Shown one piece after another: positions 17,921 through 24,722 of a DNA stretch of 24,817 nucleotides. The stretch's first letter is position 1. The number at the start of each line of letters is the position of its first letter. The DNA comes from GH45 sp046704385 (GTDB lineage Bacteria; Bacteroidota; Bacteroidia; Bacteroidales; SZUA-534), in contig JBJKSB010000086.1 of NCBI GenBank assembly GCA_046704385.1, positions 1 to 24,817 on the forward strand, read 5' to 3'. The notes below the pieces were generated by a model. That model was not told the DNA's origin. It did not search any database and worked only from the letters and a program-made list of their open reading frames with translations. The position numbers were made by a program, and so were the translations under genes.

Positions 17921-18787
17921 ATGATTGAAGATTATAAATATTTCACATCATCTGAGGAAGATTTAAGCTGGGGTTTAGCCCTAAATGTTGTCGGAGAAGC
18001 CACCATTCAGCCAAACTCAAGTTATCCACCGGTTGGGCACCCTTTGGGCTACAACTTCAACTGGGAAGCAGGGCGTACCCTGAATGAATTTCAGATAAAC
18101 TACATTACAGAAGGTTACGGCACATTTGAAAACAAACACGGAAAATATAAAGTTGCCCCGGGAACTATTGTTTTACTGTACCCAAATGAATGGCACCGAT
18201 ACAGGCCTTTAAAAAAAACCGGATGGATTGAGCACTATATCGGATTTAGCGGACCACTAGCCACCAGCATCCTGGAGCTGGGATTTTTAAAACAGAAAAA
18301 TGCCATTATTAAAATTGAGTTTAACAAAGAAATACAGGATTTATTTTATGCCATAAAAGAAAACTCGCTTAATGAAAAATCTGGATATCAACACATTAAC
18401 ACCGGCTTGATATTAACTTATATAGGAAAAATAATATCCGTTTTAAAAAACAAAGATTTTGAAGGAAAAGAAATTGAAAAACGAATTCAACAAGCATGCT
18501 TAATCCTTCGTGAAAATATTACCCAGAACATCGATGCCCGGGAACTGGCGAACCGTTTACATTTAGGATATTCAAATTTTCGTATCATGTTTAAAAAATA
18601 CACAGGCATGTCTCCCATACAGTATCATTTACAGTTGCGCATAAAACACGCTGAAGATATGTTGATTATGAGCCAGAAGCCCGTAAAGGAAATCGCCTAT
18701 GACTTAGGATTTCAAAGTGTATTTTATTTTTCGAGATTATTTAAGCAAAAAACAGGTAAAAATCCTTCCGATTTAAGAAAAACATAG
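17921..18787 (+). CDS. AraC-family transcriptional regulator, probable L-rhamnose-responsive activator
   Basis: This 288-residue cytoplasmic regulator has an N-terminal cupin-type sugar-binding region (about 40-115, with GYGTFENKHGKYKVAPGTIV and PNEWHRY) and a C-terminal pair of helix-turn-helices (about 188-285: NIDARELANRLHLGYSNFRIMF and KEIAYDLGFQSVFYFSRLFK region). It is the only plus-strand gene and sits between susCD and rhaTAB. It resembles in build and setting the AraC-type RhaR that activates rhamnose genes in Bacteroides; that it responds to L-rhamnose is inferred. Operators with two CAAAATG half-sites precede susC, both GH128 genes and rhaT, and one overlaps its own promoter. The start at 17921 is chosen because an upstream ATG (17908) hits a stop within seven codons. 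Confidence 0.9.
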   Translation: MIEDYKYFTSSEEDLSWGLALNVVGEATIQPNSSYPPVGHPLGYNFNWEAGRTLNEFQINYITEGYGTFENKHGKYKVAPGTIVLLYPNEWHRYRPLKKTGWIEHYIGFSGPLATSILELGFLKQKNAIIKIEFNKEIQDLFYAIKENSLNEKSGYQHINTGLILTYIGKIISVLKNKDFEGKEIEKRIQQACLILRENITQNIDARELANRLHLGYSNFRIMFKKYTGMSPIQYHLQLRIKHAEDMLIMSQKPVKEIAYDLGFQSVFYFSRLFKQKTGKNPSDLRKT

Positions 18788-18797
18788 CCGGGTCATC

Positions 18798-18813
18798 TTT
18801 GCACTAAATGACA
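18798..18813 (+). promoter_or_regulatory. Orphan half-site resembling the regulator's operator
   Basis: TTTGCACTAAATGACA, 10 bases after the araC stop, matches the distal half of operator C at 15 of 16 positions. No partner half-site is found 21 bp away and no gene starts nearby. It may be a weak or decoy site, or a relic. Function is doubtful. Confidence 0.35.
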
Positions 18814-18835
18814 TACTTATTCAAATAATTATTTT

Positions 18836-18853
18836 CGGTTTATTTAAAAACCG
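18836..18853. terminator. Possible terminator between convergent araC and rhaB
   Basis: CGGTTT (18836-18841) pairs with AAACCG (18848-18853) around a 6-base AT loop. It lies in the 124-base gap where the two genes converge, the expected place for a shared terminator, and GTTTATTA follows on the plus strand. The stem is short and the T-run broken. Confidence 0.4.
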
Positions 18854-18911
18854 GTTTATTACATATAAATCCTACCCCCCGGCAATTAGCAAACCAATCT
18901 TAATCCTGTTA

Positions 18912-20288
18912 CTATTTAATTGCCGAATATTGCCTTAATCCCAGATTCAGATTCTTTCCTTTACTGCCCGAACTAAAAACATCTTTAATAACCAGTGCTG
19001 CTCCTAATGCACTGGAATTATCTAATTCGGATGTCAAAATGGTAATATCAGGATAAAAAGTTGCCAGTAACTTTACAAATAACTCATTTCGTGCAAAACC
19101 CCCCGATACATAAAATTTAATTATATCTTCGGTTAAAACCAGATTGATGGAATTTTTTGCAAACAAGGTAAGATCAAACATAAACCGATGATAGGCCTGC
19201 CCGAAACCATCAAATTGCCCCAGATCAACCGTCTCGTCCTTATAATATTCTGGTAAACCTTTTTTGAAAAACACTTTATCAGCATTACCGGTTTTAATAT
19301 ATTCTTTTATTAACAACTCATTAATTTCAACTTTTTTATAGCTTTTTTTATCCTCATCAAAATAAGCTGCAATCCGATTTGCATTTACATCATGAATATG
19401 CCCCAGGAACAAACGCGACGATTTAACCGGCTTTTGGTCAACACTTATGTAAGACAAGCAATCGGAATTCAACTGTTCCGCTGTCAGGTTTGAATGGTTG
19501 AACGGATTCATATTCACACACCAGGTACCCGTTGATATAAGCATAAACTTATCGGAATCATTAGTTAAGTAAGGCATCAACGAAGCGGAACTATCATGTA
19601 TTCCTATTCCACAACTTATATGCGTTCCATCAAATTCTACAGGAAAAGTCATATTATTTGGAAACAGCTCGGGTAATTTAATATTTTCATGGGTTAACCA
19701 TTCATGATACCGGTTATTATCAAAATCCCATAAAAAAGTATGGCACCCAACGGAGGTTGGTTCAGAAACTATTTGTTTAGTAAACAGGTAGGACAAATAT
19801 TGCGGAAAATGAAGGATATGTTTCACCTTAGTAAAAAACTCAGACTTTGAATTTTTTAACCACAATATCTGTATTCCTGAATTTAATAACAGCCCAAGCG
19901 CCGGACTTGCCGTTTTCCGGCAAAACTCCGTCACACCTTCGTTTTCTTTAAAAAGATTATCCTGTATTTCAGAAGGAATTTCTTTTAAATAATTGTACAC
20001 CGGTGTAATTCTTTTACCGGCTTTATCCAAAAAAACAAGTGAAGCCCCATAGGTTGAAAAATTAACACCAACAACATCAAACTTTGATGCTTTATTTATC
20101 TTGCCTGATGCAGCTATAATCCAATCTTCGATAAGTTCAATATCGTCGCATTCAAAGCCATCTTCATCATAAACCGTTGGAAATTTTTCTTCGTGTTGAT
20201 ACACTACTTCAAAATTGTTATTAAACAAGAGAAGCTTTTTGTTGGTCTTCCCAATATCAAAAACAACGATAACTTCACTTTTAGTCAT
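18912..20288 (-). CDS. rhaB: FGGY-family carbohydrate kinase, probable L-rhamnulokinase
   Basis: This is a 458-residue cytoplasmic sugar kinase. The first ATP-phosphate loop is VFDIGKTNKK (9-18). The second is LISTGTW (250-256), and the adenosine motif is VSGGFARNE (394-402). The catalytic base is D232 in GIHDSSA, matching the position of the base in E. coli RhaB. The reaction expected is L-rhamnulose plus ATP to L-rhamnulose-1-phosphate. It is a little shorter than E. coli RhaB (489). It is the last gene of rhaT-rhaA-rhaB, 58 bases after rhaA. FGGY kinases are hard to assign by sequence; L-fuculokinase is the main alternative, but an adjacent clear rhamnose isomerase and transporter make rhamnulose the best substrate. 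Confidence 0.85.
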   Translation of the reverse strand: MTKSEVIVVFDIGKTNKKLLLFNNNFEVVYQHEEKFPTVYDEDGFECDDIELIEDWIIAASGKINKASKFDVVGVNFSTYGASLVFLDKAGKRITPVYNYLKEIPSEIQDNLFKENEGVTEFCRKTASPALGLLLNSGIQILWLKNSKSEFFTKVKHILHFPQYLSYLFTKQIVSEPTSVGCHTFLWDFDNNRYHEWLTHENIKLPELFPNNMTFPVEFDGTHISCGIGIHDSSASLMPYLTNDSDKFMLISTGTWCVNMNPFNHSNLTAEQLNSDCLSYISVDQKPVKSSRLFLGHIHDVNANRIAAYFDEDKKSYKKVEINELLIKEYIKTGNADKVFFKKGLPEYYKDETVDLGQFDGFGQAYHRFMFDLTLFAKNSINLVLTEDIIKFYVSGGFARNELFVKLLATFYPDITILTSELDNSSALGAALVIKDVFSSGSKGKNLNLGLRQYSAIK

Positions 20289-20346
20289 ATCAAACTCTAT
20301 CCTGATTACTCCTTAGCTAATAAAATTTAAATTATAAAGTCGCCCT

Positions 20347-21627
20347 TTACAATGCAGATTCACGTTTACTTAACACTTCCTTTTCGTAATTCTGAATTTC
20401 AGCAATATAATCATCAGCTACAGGCACGCCCTCCCGGTAACAATAATAATCCCAAACGGCACCAAATGGTTTCGATTTCAGCTCTTCAAGCAAGGCCAGT
20501 CTTTCAAAATTCTTACCTTCCTCCTCAAGATGTTTCAACAGAGCAACAGGTTCCAACAGAGCCAATATAAAAGCCTTTTGAACTGCCCTGGTTCCTATAA
20601 CATAAGCCCCGATCCGGTTAATTGAGGCATCAAAAAAATCTAAGCCAATATTTACCCTGCTTAAATAATCATTCCGAATAATTTCAGATGCAATCAACTG
20701 AACTTCCTCGTTTAATGTTACCACATGATCGGAGTCCCAGCGTATTGGACGCGTTAAGTGTAACAACAATTCATCAACAAACTGCAAACAGGCAGAAATT
20801 TTATCGCCCACTTGTTCCGTCGGATGAAAATGACCATTATCGAGGCAAATAAGTTTGCTATTTTTTATGGCATAACCCAGGTAAAAATCGTGCGATCCCA
20901 CTGTCATCGACTCGGCTCCGATACCAAACAATTTACTCTCAACCGCATCCTTCATAAATTCTTTTGGGTAATCTGTCGCCATGCCCTCATCCAACGACTT
21001 TTTCAGTAAAACACGATGCCCGTTCCGATCAACCGGAGTATCTTTTGATCCATCGGGAATCCATGTATTATGAACACAGGGCGTACCCAGCTGTTTACCT
21101 ATCTCAGCCGAAATTTTGCGGCATTGTACCAAATGTTTTACCCAGAATTTACGAATATTTTCATTTTTCGACGAAAGGGTAAAACCTGAGTCGGCCATGG
21201 GATGAGAGAAAAATGAAGAGTTAAAATCCATGCCTATACCCTGATTTTTACACCAGTCGATCCAACTTTGAAAATGTTTAACTTCAATTTGGTCCCGATC
21301 CACCTTTTCTCCCTTAAAATCGCCATAAAGCGCATGCAGGTTAAGGCGTTGCTTTCCCGGAAGCAGGCTTAGAACCTTTTCCAGATCGAGGCGCATTTCG
21401 GCAATGGATGTCGCTTTACCGGGATAATTACCCGTTGCCTGAATTCCCCCGCCCGACAATTCCGCATCAGGTGTTTCAAAACCGCCCACATCATCAGTTT
21501 GCCAGCAATGCAAACTTATCACCACATCATTCATTTTCTTTATAACAGCATCGGTATCCACACCTAATGCTGCATACAGCTCTTTAGCGAGTATGTATGA
21601 TTTTTCAATTAATTCCTGATTTTTCAT
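20347..21627 (-). CDS. rhaA: L-rhamnose isomerase (RhaA)
   Basis: This 426-residue enzyme closely follows E. coli RhaA (419) along its whole length, for example SLHCWQTDDVGGFE (38-51), GGIQATGNYPGKA (60-72) and GLDFFDASINR (328-338). All seven metal-site residues are conserved: E230, D263, H290 and D330 for one site, H266, D298 and D300 for the other, seen in DAVESKLFG, CLDNGHFHP, LLLH and RWDSDH. It converts L-rhamnose to L-rhamnulose in the cytoplasm with manganese or zinc. A 253-base gap containing a double-hairpin element separates it from rhaT; rhaB follows after 58 bases. No operator is found directly upstream, so expression probably depends on read-through from the rhaT promoter. Confidence 0.96.
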   Translation of the reverse strand: MKNQELIEKSYILAKELYAALGVDTDAVIKKMNDVVISLHCWQTDDVGGFETPDAELSGGGIQATGNYPGKATSIAEMRLDLEKVLSLLPGKQRLNLHALYGDFKGEKVDRDQIEVKHFQSWIDWCKNQGIGMDFNSSFFSHPMADSGFTLSSKNENIRKFWVKHLVQCRKISAEIGKQLGTPCVHNTWIPDGSKDTPVDRNGHRVLLKKSLDEGMATDYPKEFMKDAVESKLFGIGAESMTVGSHDFYLGYAIKNSKLICLDNGHFHPTEQVGDKISACLQFVDELLLHLTRPIRWDSDHVVTLNEEVQLIASEIIRNDYLSRVNIGLDFFDASINRIGAYVIGTRAVQKAFILALLEPVALLKHLEEEGKNFERLALLEELKSKPFGAVWDYYCYREGVPVADDYIAEIQNYEKEVLSKRESAL

Positions 21628-21790
21628 TTTTCTGTTACTCTAAATAAATACTTTATAAATGCCAGCCTATTCATTGATTTCAATCAGCGAGGAATCCAGA
21701 TAAATTCTTCGAATATTATTCTAATTTATTCAAGTTTATTTTACAAATAACCATTTAGGCTTAAGTCCTCATTTTGCTTAGTTTCAGTTA

Positions 21791-21844
21791 CCCCCGGCTT
21801 AAGCCGGGGGCTATTAAAAGCCTCTATTGATGGGCTTTAGCCCA
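21791..21844. repeat. REP-like double hairpin between rhaT and rhaA
   Basis: A perfect 20-bp palindrome (21791-21810, CCCCCGGCTT and its complement) is followed by CTATTAAAAGCC and a second, weaker hairpin TGGGCTTTAGCCCA (21831-21844). The two hairpins share a GGCTT/AGCC core. This is the layout of dispersed Bacteroidota intergenic palindromic repeats as I remember them. It could stabilise or attenuate the rhaT-rhaA transcript, reducing downstream expression. Confidence 0.7.
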
Positions 21845-21880
21845 ATATAAATAAATCGTTGGCGATCCATATTGATAGTT

Positions 21881-22933
21881 TTACATTGAATTTCCTATCC
21901 CTACCATAAATACTGAACCAATAATTACAACTATACCCAGTATAAAAGTAATTTTTGTTTTTCGCGAAGTGGCATGCCACTCTTTGCGAACTACTCCCCA
22001 CATATTGGCCGTAAGAATAATGGTTGACATATGCAGAATCCATGAACTGGCACCGTTCCCCAGTTTACTTTCCCCCATACCATAAAAGAAGAACTGAAGA
22101 TACCAGGTGGTTCCTGCCAGCCCGGAAAACAGTATGTTTTTCAAGCGAGGTGCTGACTTATCCGTATAATCGGTATAACTTTTATTCTTCAGACTTAATA
22201 TGGTAGTCCAGATCAGGTTGGTTGTCAATCCGCCCCACATTATAATTACATACGAAACATTATTGGCAAACAAGGGATTATTTCCTGCTGCAATGGCAGC
22301 ATCAGCCAGGGGTTTGCCAGCTTCAATACCAAAATTCATAAATGAACTCAGGATACCTGAAAAAATAGCGATAATCAAACCCTTTACCAAGGCAAATTCT
22401 GCAATACTTTTTTTGCTTTCTTCTTCTGAAACTTCCTTCTCCTTAAGCATCCCTGCACGACCGGAAATGGCAATACCAATGATACTGATTAATACCCCAA
22501 GTAATACAACCTGACCTCCCGCTGTTGCCATCATATCGGTAAATGATACCTTCCCGGCCATGGGATTCAAGTTATAATATATTGGAGGCACAATGGCTCC
22601 AAATGCGGCACAAAATCCCAAAGTAACCGAATTACCCAACGACATTCCCAGGTATCGTACACCAAGTCCGTAAGTTAAACCGCCAATTCCCCAAAGCAAT
22701 CCCATTAAAAAGGTAAAGGAAAGAACTCCACCCGATGCCTGATGAATAATTGAAGCAAATCCGGGTAATGTTAACCAGGCCGCAATGGGAGGCACTATCA
22801 GCCATGAAAACAAGCCACCGATGATCCAAAAGGTTTCCCATTTCCATTTTCTTACCTTATTAAAAGGCATATAAAAACTTCCGGATGCAAATCCGCCGAT
22901 TGAATGATAGAAAATTCCTAAAATTACGTTCAT
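21881..22933 (-). CDS. rhaT: L-rhamnose:H+ symporter (RhaT)
   Basis: This 350-residue inner-membrane protein has about ten hydrophobic segments and strong resemblance to E. coli RhaT (344), including SFYMPFNKVRKWKWETFW (20-37), LLWGIGGLTYGLGVRYLGMS (79-98), WYLQFFFYGMGE and SWILHMS near residues 275-305, and MVGIGNSM at the end. It imports L-rhamnose with protons. Its presence shows that free rhamnose reaches the periplasm, consistent with an exported rhamnosidase. It is the first gene of rhaT-rhaA-rhaB and is preceded by operator-promoter copy D about 110-175 bases upstream. A hydrophilic loop (about 162-178, rich in Glu and Lys) divides the two halves. Confidence 0.96.
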   Translation of the reverse strand: MNVILGIFYHSIGGFASGSFYMPFNKVRKWKWETFWIIGGLFSWLIVPPIAAWLTLPGFASIIHQASGGVLSFTFLMGLLWGIGGLTYGLGVRYLGMSLGNSVTLGFCAAFGAIVPPIYYNLNPMAGKVSFTDMMATAGGQVVLLGVLISIIGIAISGRAGMLKEKEVSEEESKKSIAEFALVKGLIIAIFSGILSSFMNFGIEAGKPLADAAIAAGNNPLFANNVSYVIIMWGGLTTNLIWTTILSLKNKSYTDYTDKSAPRLKNILFSGLAGTTWYLQFFFYGMGESKLGNGASSWILHMSTIILTANMWGVVRKEWHATSRKTKITFILGIVVIIGSVFMVGIGNSM

Positions 22934-23040
22934 ATGTTTTGGTTTAAATTCTGTCAGATATTTTTAATACTCGTTAAAAAAAAGTTTACAAAAAAATAGC
23001 TAACAATGAGTTCATCCATATTAATATTTATTTTGCAAGA

Positions 23041-23108
23041 TAAAAATACGATCCTTCTTCCGGCTAAACAATAAGTAAAATGCTTTAATATTTACACAAA
23101 ATGACACA
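23041..23108 (-). promoter_or_regulatory. Operator-promoter copy D, controlling rhaT-rhaA-rhaB
   Basis: Minus strand: -7 TATTTTTA (23048-23041, 7 of 8), spacer 20, ATTG (23072-23069). Half-sites are TAAAATG (23076-23082) and CAAAATG (23097-23103), 21 bp apart, followed by ACA. The flank AAACAATAAG is the least like the others. The predicted leader is about 100 bases. Confidence 0.75.
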
Positions 23109-23173
23109 ACCATTCAACTTGCTATATGGCCAATCATTTTAGAGTAGTCCCATATACCAAAGGCATTATAAGA

Positions 23174-23199
23174 AATTGGGAATAATTGGGAATAATTGG
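23174..23199. repeat. Short tandem repeat, 10-bp unit, 2.6 copies
   Basis: AATTGGGAAT occurs twice in a row and is followed by AATTGG. It is identical between copies and lies between operator D and the inverted-repeat element. Slippage-prone; no function evident. Confidence 0.7.
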
Positions 23200-23345
23200 C
23201 TATATTGATTATTGCAGTAAATAAACAAAAACAATGATTAGTTTAATAGTAATCCTAATAGCAAAAAATATCCATAAGATTAATCAATATAAATCCATCG
23301 GTACAATATTTATATCCCGGATTTATGCTTCGACTTCTAAATTCT

Positions 23346-23523
23346 CAACTATTGAGGGTTTCGCTTGAACCTAAAATTCGCAGGTCTATTCCACAATCAG
23401 TTGATAGTCATCGGATGACTACTAAAATAAATGTATCTCAAAAAATTGAACGAATTACTTATAAATCAACAAGTCATCCGATGACTTGTGGAAACAAGGT
23501 TGAAGCGAAACCCTCAATAAGTT
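23346..23523. repeat. Inverted-repeat element of about 175 bases (MITE-like)
   Basis: Terminal arms 23351-23372 and 23497-23518 are inverted with 21 of 22 matches (ATTGAGGGTTTCGCTT core). The match extends outward to AACT(T) with a one-base bulge. Inside are two near-identical palindromes: AGTCATC-G-GATGACT at 23406-23420 and, with 10-bp arms, 23469-23489. TTCCACAA/TTGTGGAA also pairs near them. No transposase is inside. It may be a non-autonomous mobile element or a large RNA/DNA hairpin. Confidence 0.7.
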
Positions 23524-23556
23524 CACATTATAAAAAATGACAGATAAACCTTTTGT

Positions 23557-24339
23557 TTACTTGTCCCTTATTATTTTGTAAGTAAAATACGATTCATCTG
23601 ATGATACCTTTAAAACATACATGCTGGCTGGTAAATCACTTAAATCAAGGGTTTTTAATCCTGGGGACAGTTGTGGTAGACTTTCGGTGTAACAAAGTTT
23701 TCCTGATATATCAGCAATTTCAAGTTTAACATTATTCAATTCCTTTTGGAAGTTTAGGTTAATTGCCCCTTTCGATGGATTTGGAAATATACAAACACCA
23801 TCTGCTCCCTCAACCGCAGAGATTAAAGTAGATACGGGTTTCCAGCTTAGTGAAACGTTGTAAAAATTTTCAGTACTATCTGGCGTAAGTTCCTGATCTG
23901 CTACACCTTTGGTAAAATCAAACTTATAAACAGCATGCTGTTTAACTTTATCCTTGCCCCAACCCATTTCAATATAAATGGAATAATTACCATCCATTAC
24001 CACATTGTGCGAAACATCGGTACCATCCCATTCCACTGTGATTGTACCATACGAAGTAAGCGTGGCACCTGAAACAGCATCCACCATGTTTTTCCCTGAA
24101 ATAGCCGACCATGAGGTAAGGTGATCATCCTGGCGGCCATATTTTGCATCAGTTTTTATAAACACTGAAGGATTTTCATTATTCTGAATCCAAACGGCAG
24201 CTACATGCTTTAAACCATAACTCCCTGTTGGTGCATAGGTGCTGCATGAAAAACTAAGTGAGCCAGTTGTCTGGGCTAAAACCGGTAACATAAATCCTGT
24301 TAAAAGGATGAAAATACTGAGCTTTTTTGAAATTTTCAT
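23557..24339 (-). CDS. Secreted DUF2271 protein with T9SS sorting domain
   Basis: The start at 24339 gives 260 residues beginning MKISKKLSIF, a normal signal peptide ending LPVLAQ. An in-frame ATG at 24390 would add 17 hydrophobic residues in front and is less likely. The DUF2271 domain (about 25-140) has HVAAVWIQN, LTSWSAISG, VDAVSGATLTSYG and VEWDGTDVS. The DAVSGAT segment (87-93) matches the Dxx(S/T)GAT consensus on which ApbE attaches FMN, so covalent flavinylation is possible but unproven. A type A T9SS sorting domain (about 183-260, IFPNPSKGAINL) closes it. Function is unknown; DUF2271 proteins are often linked to extracytoplasmic flavoproteins. It has no copy of the AraC operator upstream and is flanked by GTCATCGGATGAC palindromes, so it may be unrelated to the sugar genes. 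Confidence 0.82.
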   Translation of the reverse strand: MKISKKLSIFILLTGFMLPVLAQTTGSLSFSCSTYAPTGSYGLKHVAAVWIQNNENPSVFIKTDAKYGRQDDHLTSWSAISGKNMVDAVSGATLTSYGTITVEWDGTDVSHNVVMDGNYSIYIEMGWGKDKVKQHAVYKFDFTKGVADQELTPDSTENFYNVSLSWKPVSTLISAVEGADGVCIFPNPSKGAINLNFQKELNNVKLEIADISGKLCYTESLPQLSPGLKTLDLSDLPASMYVLKVSSDESYFTYKIIRDK

Positions 24340-24722
24340 TGCTAAAATATTTATTACGTAAAACAATACAGGCAAAAAGAGTAAAACCAAAATCGAAGAA
24401 AGCTTTCCCTCTTTATTTTAAATTCAGTAATCAATTACCTGTTTAAAATTAAGACCTCTAAGATATCAGAAATTATTACAATTGATAACTGTTTGGTATT
24501 ATTATACTAATAATTAATAAAATTTTAACAAAGAATAGAGGATTAAATAACCAAGTGTTCGTTTCGGAATTTACATAGTTGCTCAATCAGCGTCAATTAA
24601 TCTAAACCAGTTGCTAATCAATTGAACTAGTGGTGCATTTATAAAGTTCTGTATAAACAGTCATCGGATGACTTGTCTATAATCCAGCAGCTTAGTCATA
24701 TACTCTAATAAATTACAAGTTT
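24340..24722. other. 383-base intergenic region upstream of the DUF2271 gene
   Basis: AT-rich, with no gene seen on either strand. It contains a third copy of the AGTCATC-G-GATGACT palindrome (24659-24673) without the long flanking arms of the element at 23346-23523. No clear TAnnTTTG promoter with a -33 partner could be fixed for the DUF2271 gene. Confidence 0.55.
24659..24673. repeat. Third copy of the GTCATCGGATGAC palindrome
   Basis: Identical over 15 bases to 23406-23420 and to the core of 23469-23489 on the opposite strand. It lies about 320 bases upstream of the DUF2271 start, while the other two lie downstream of that gene. It could be a shared repeat element or a dimeric regulator's operator. 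Confidence 0.6.

Larger units (their letters stand above)
22934..23556. other. 623-base intergenic region upstream of rhaT
   Basis: There is no credible gene. It holds operator-promoter copy D near rhaT, a 10-bp tandem repeat (23174-23199) and the inverted-repeat element at 23346-23523. The open frame within that element is a by-product of the repeat. The rest is AT-rich with no other structure that I can support. Confidence 0.65.

Noticed and set aside
21770..21776. CAAAATG on the minus strand between rhaT and rhaA
   Set aside because: It is a single 7-base match with no partner 21 bp away and no CAAT or -7 element in register; expected by chance in AT-rich DNA.
23169..23200. Short tandem repeats considered as a CRISPR start
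   Set aside because: The unit is 10 bp with no spacers; this is a simple tandem repeat.
23325..23540. Plus-strand open frame of 71 codons in the rhaT upstream region
   Set aside because: It is made almost entirely of the inverted-repeat element and its palindromes, so the open frame is a by-product.
24340..24390. N-terminal extension of the DUF2271 gene to an ATG at 24390
   Set aside because: It would put a hydrophobic stretch ahead of an already complete signal peptide starting at MKISKK.
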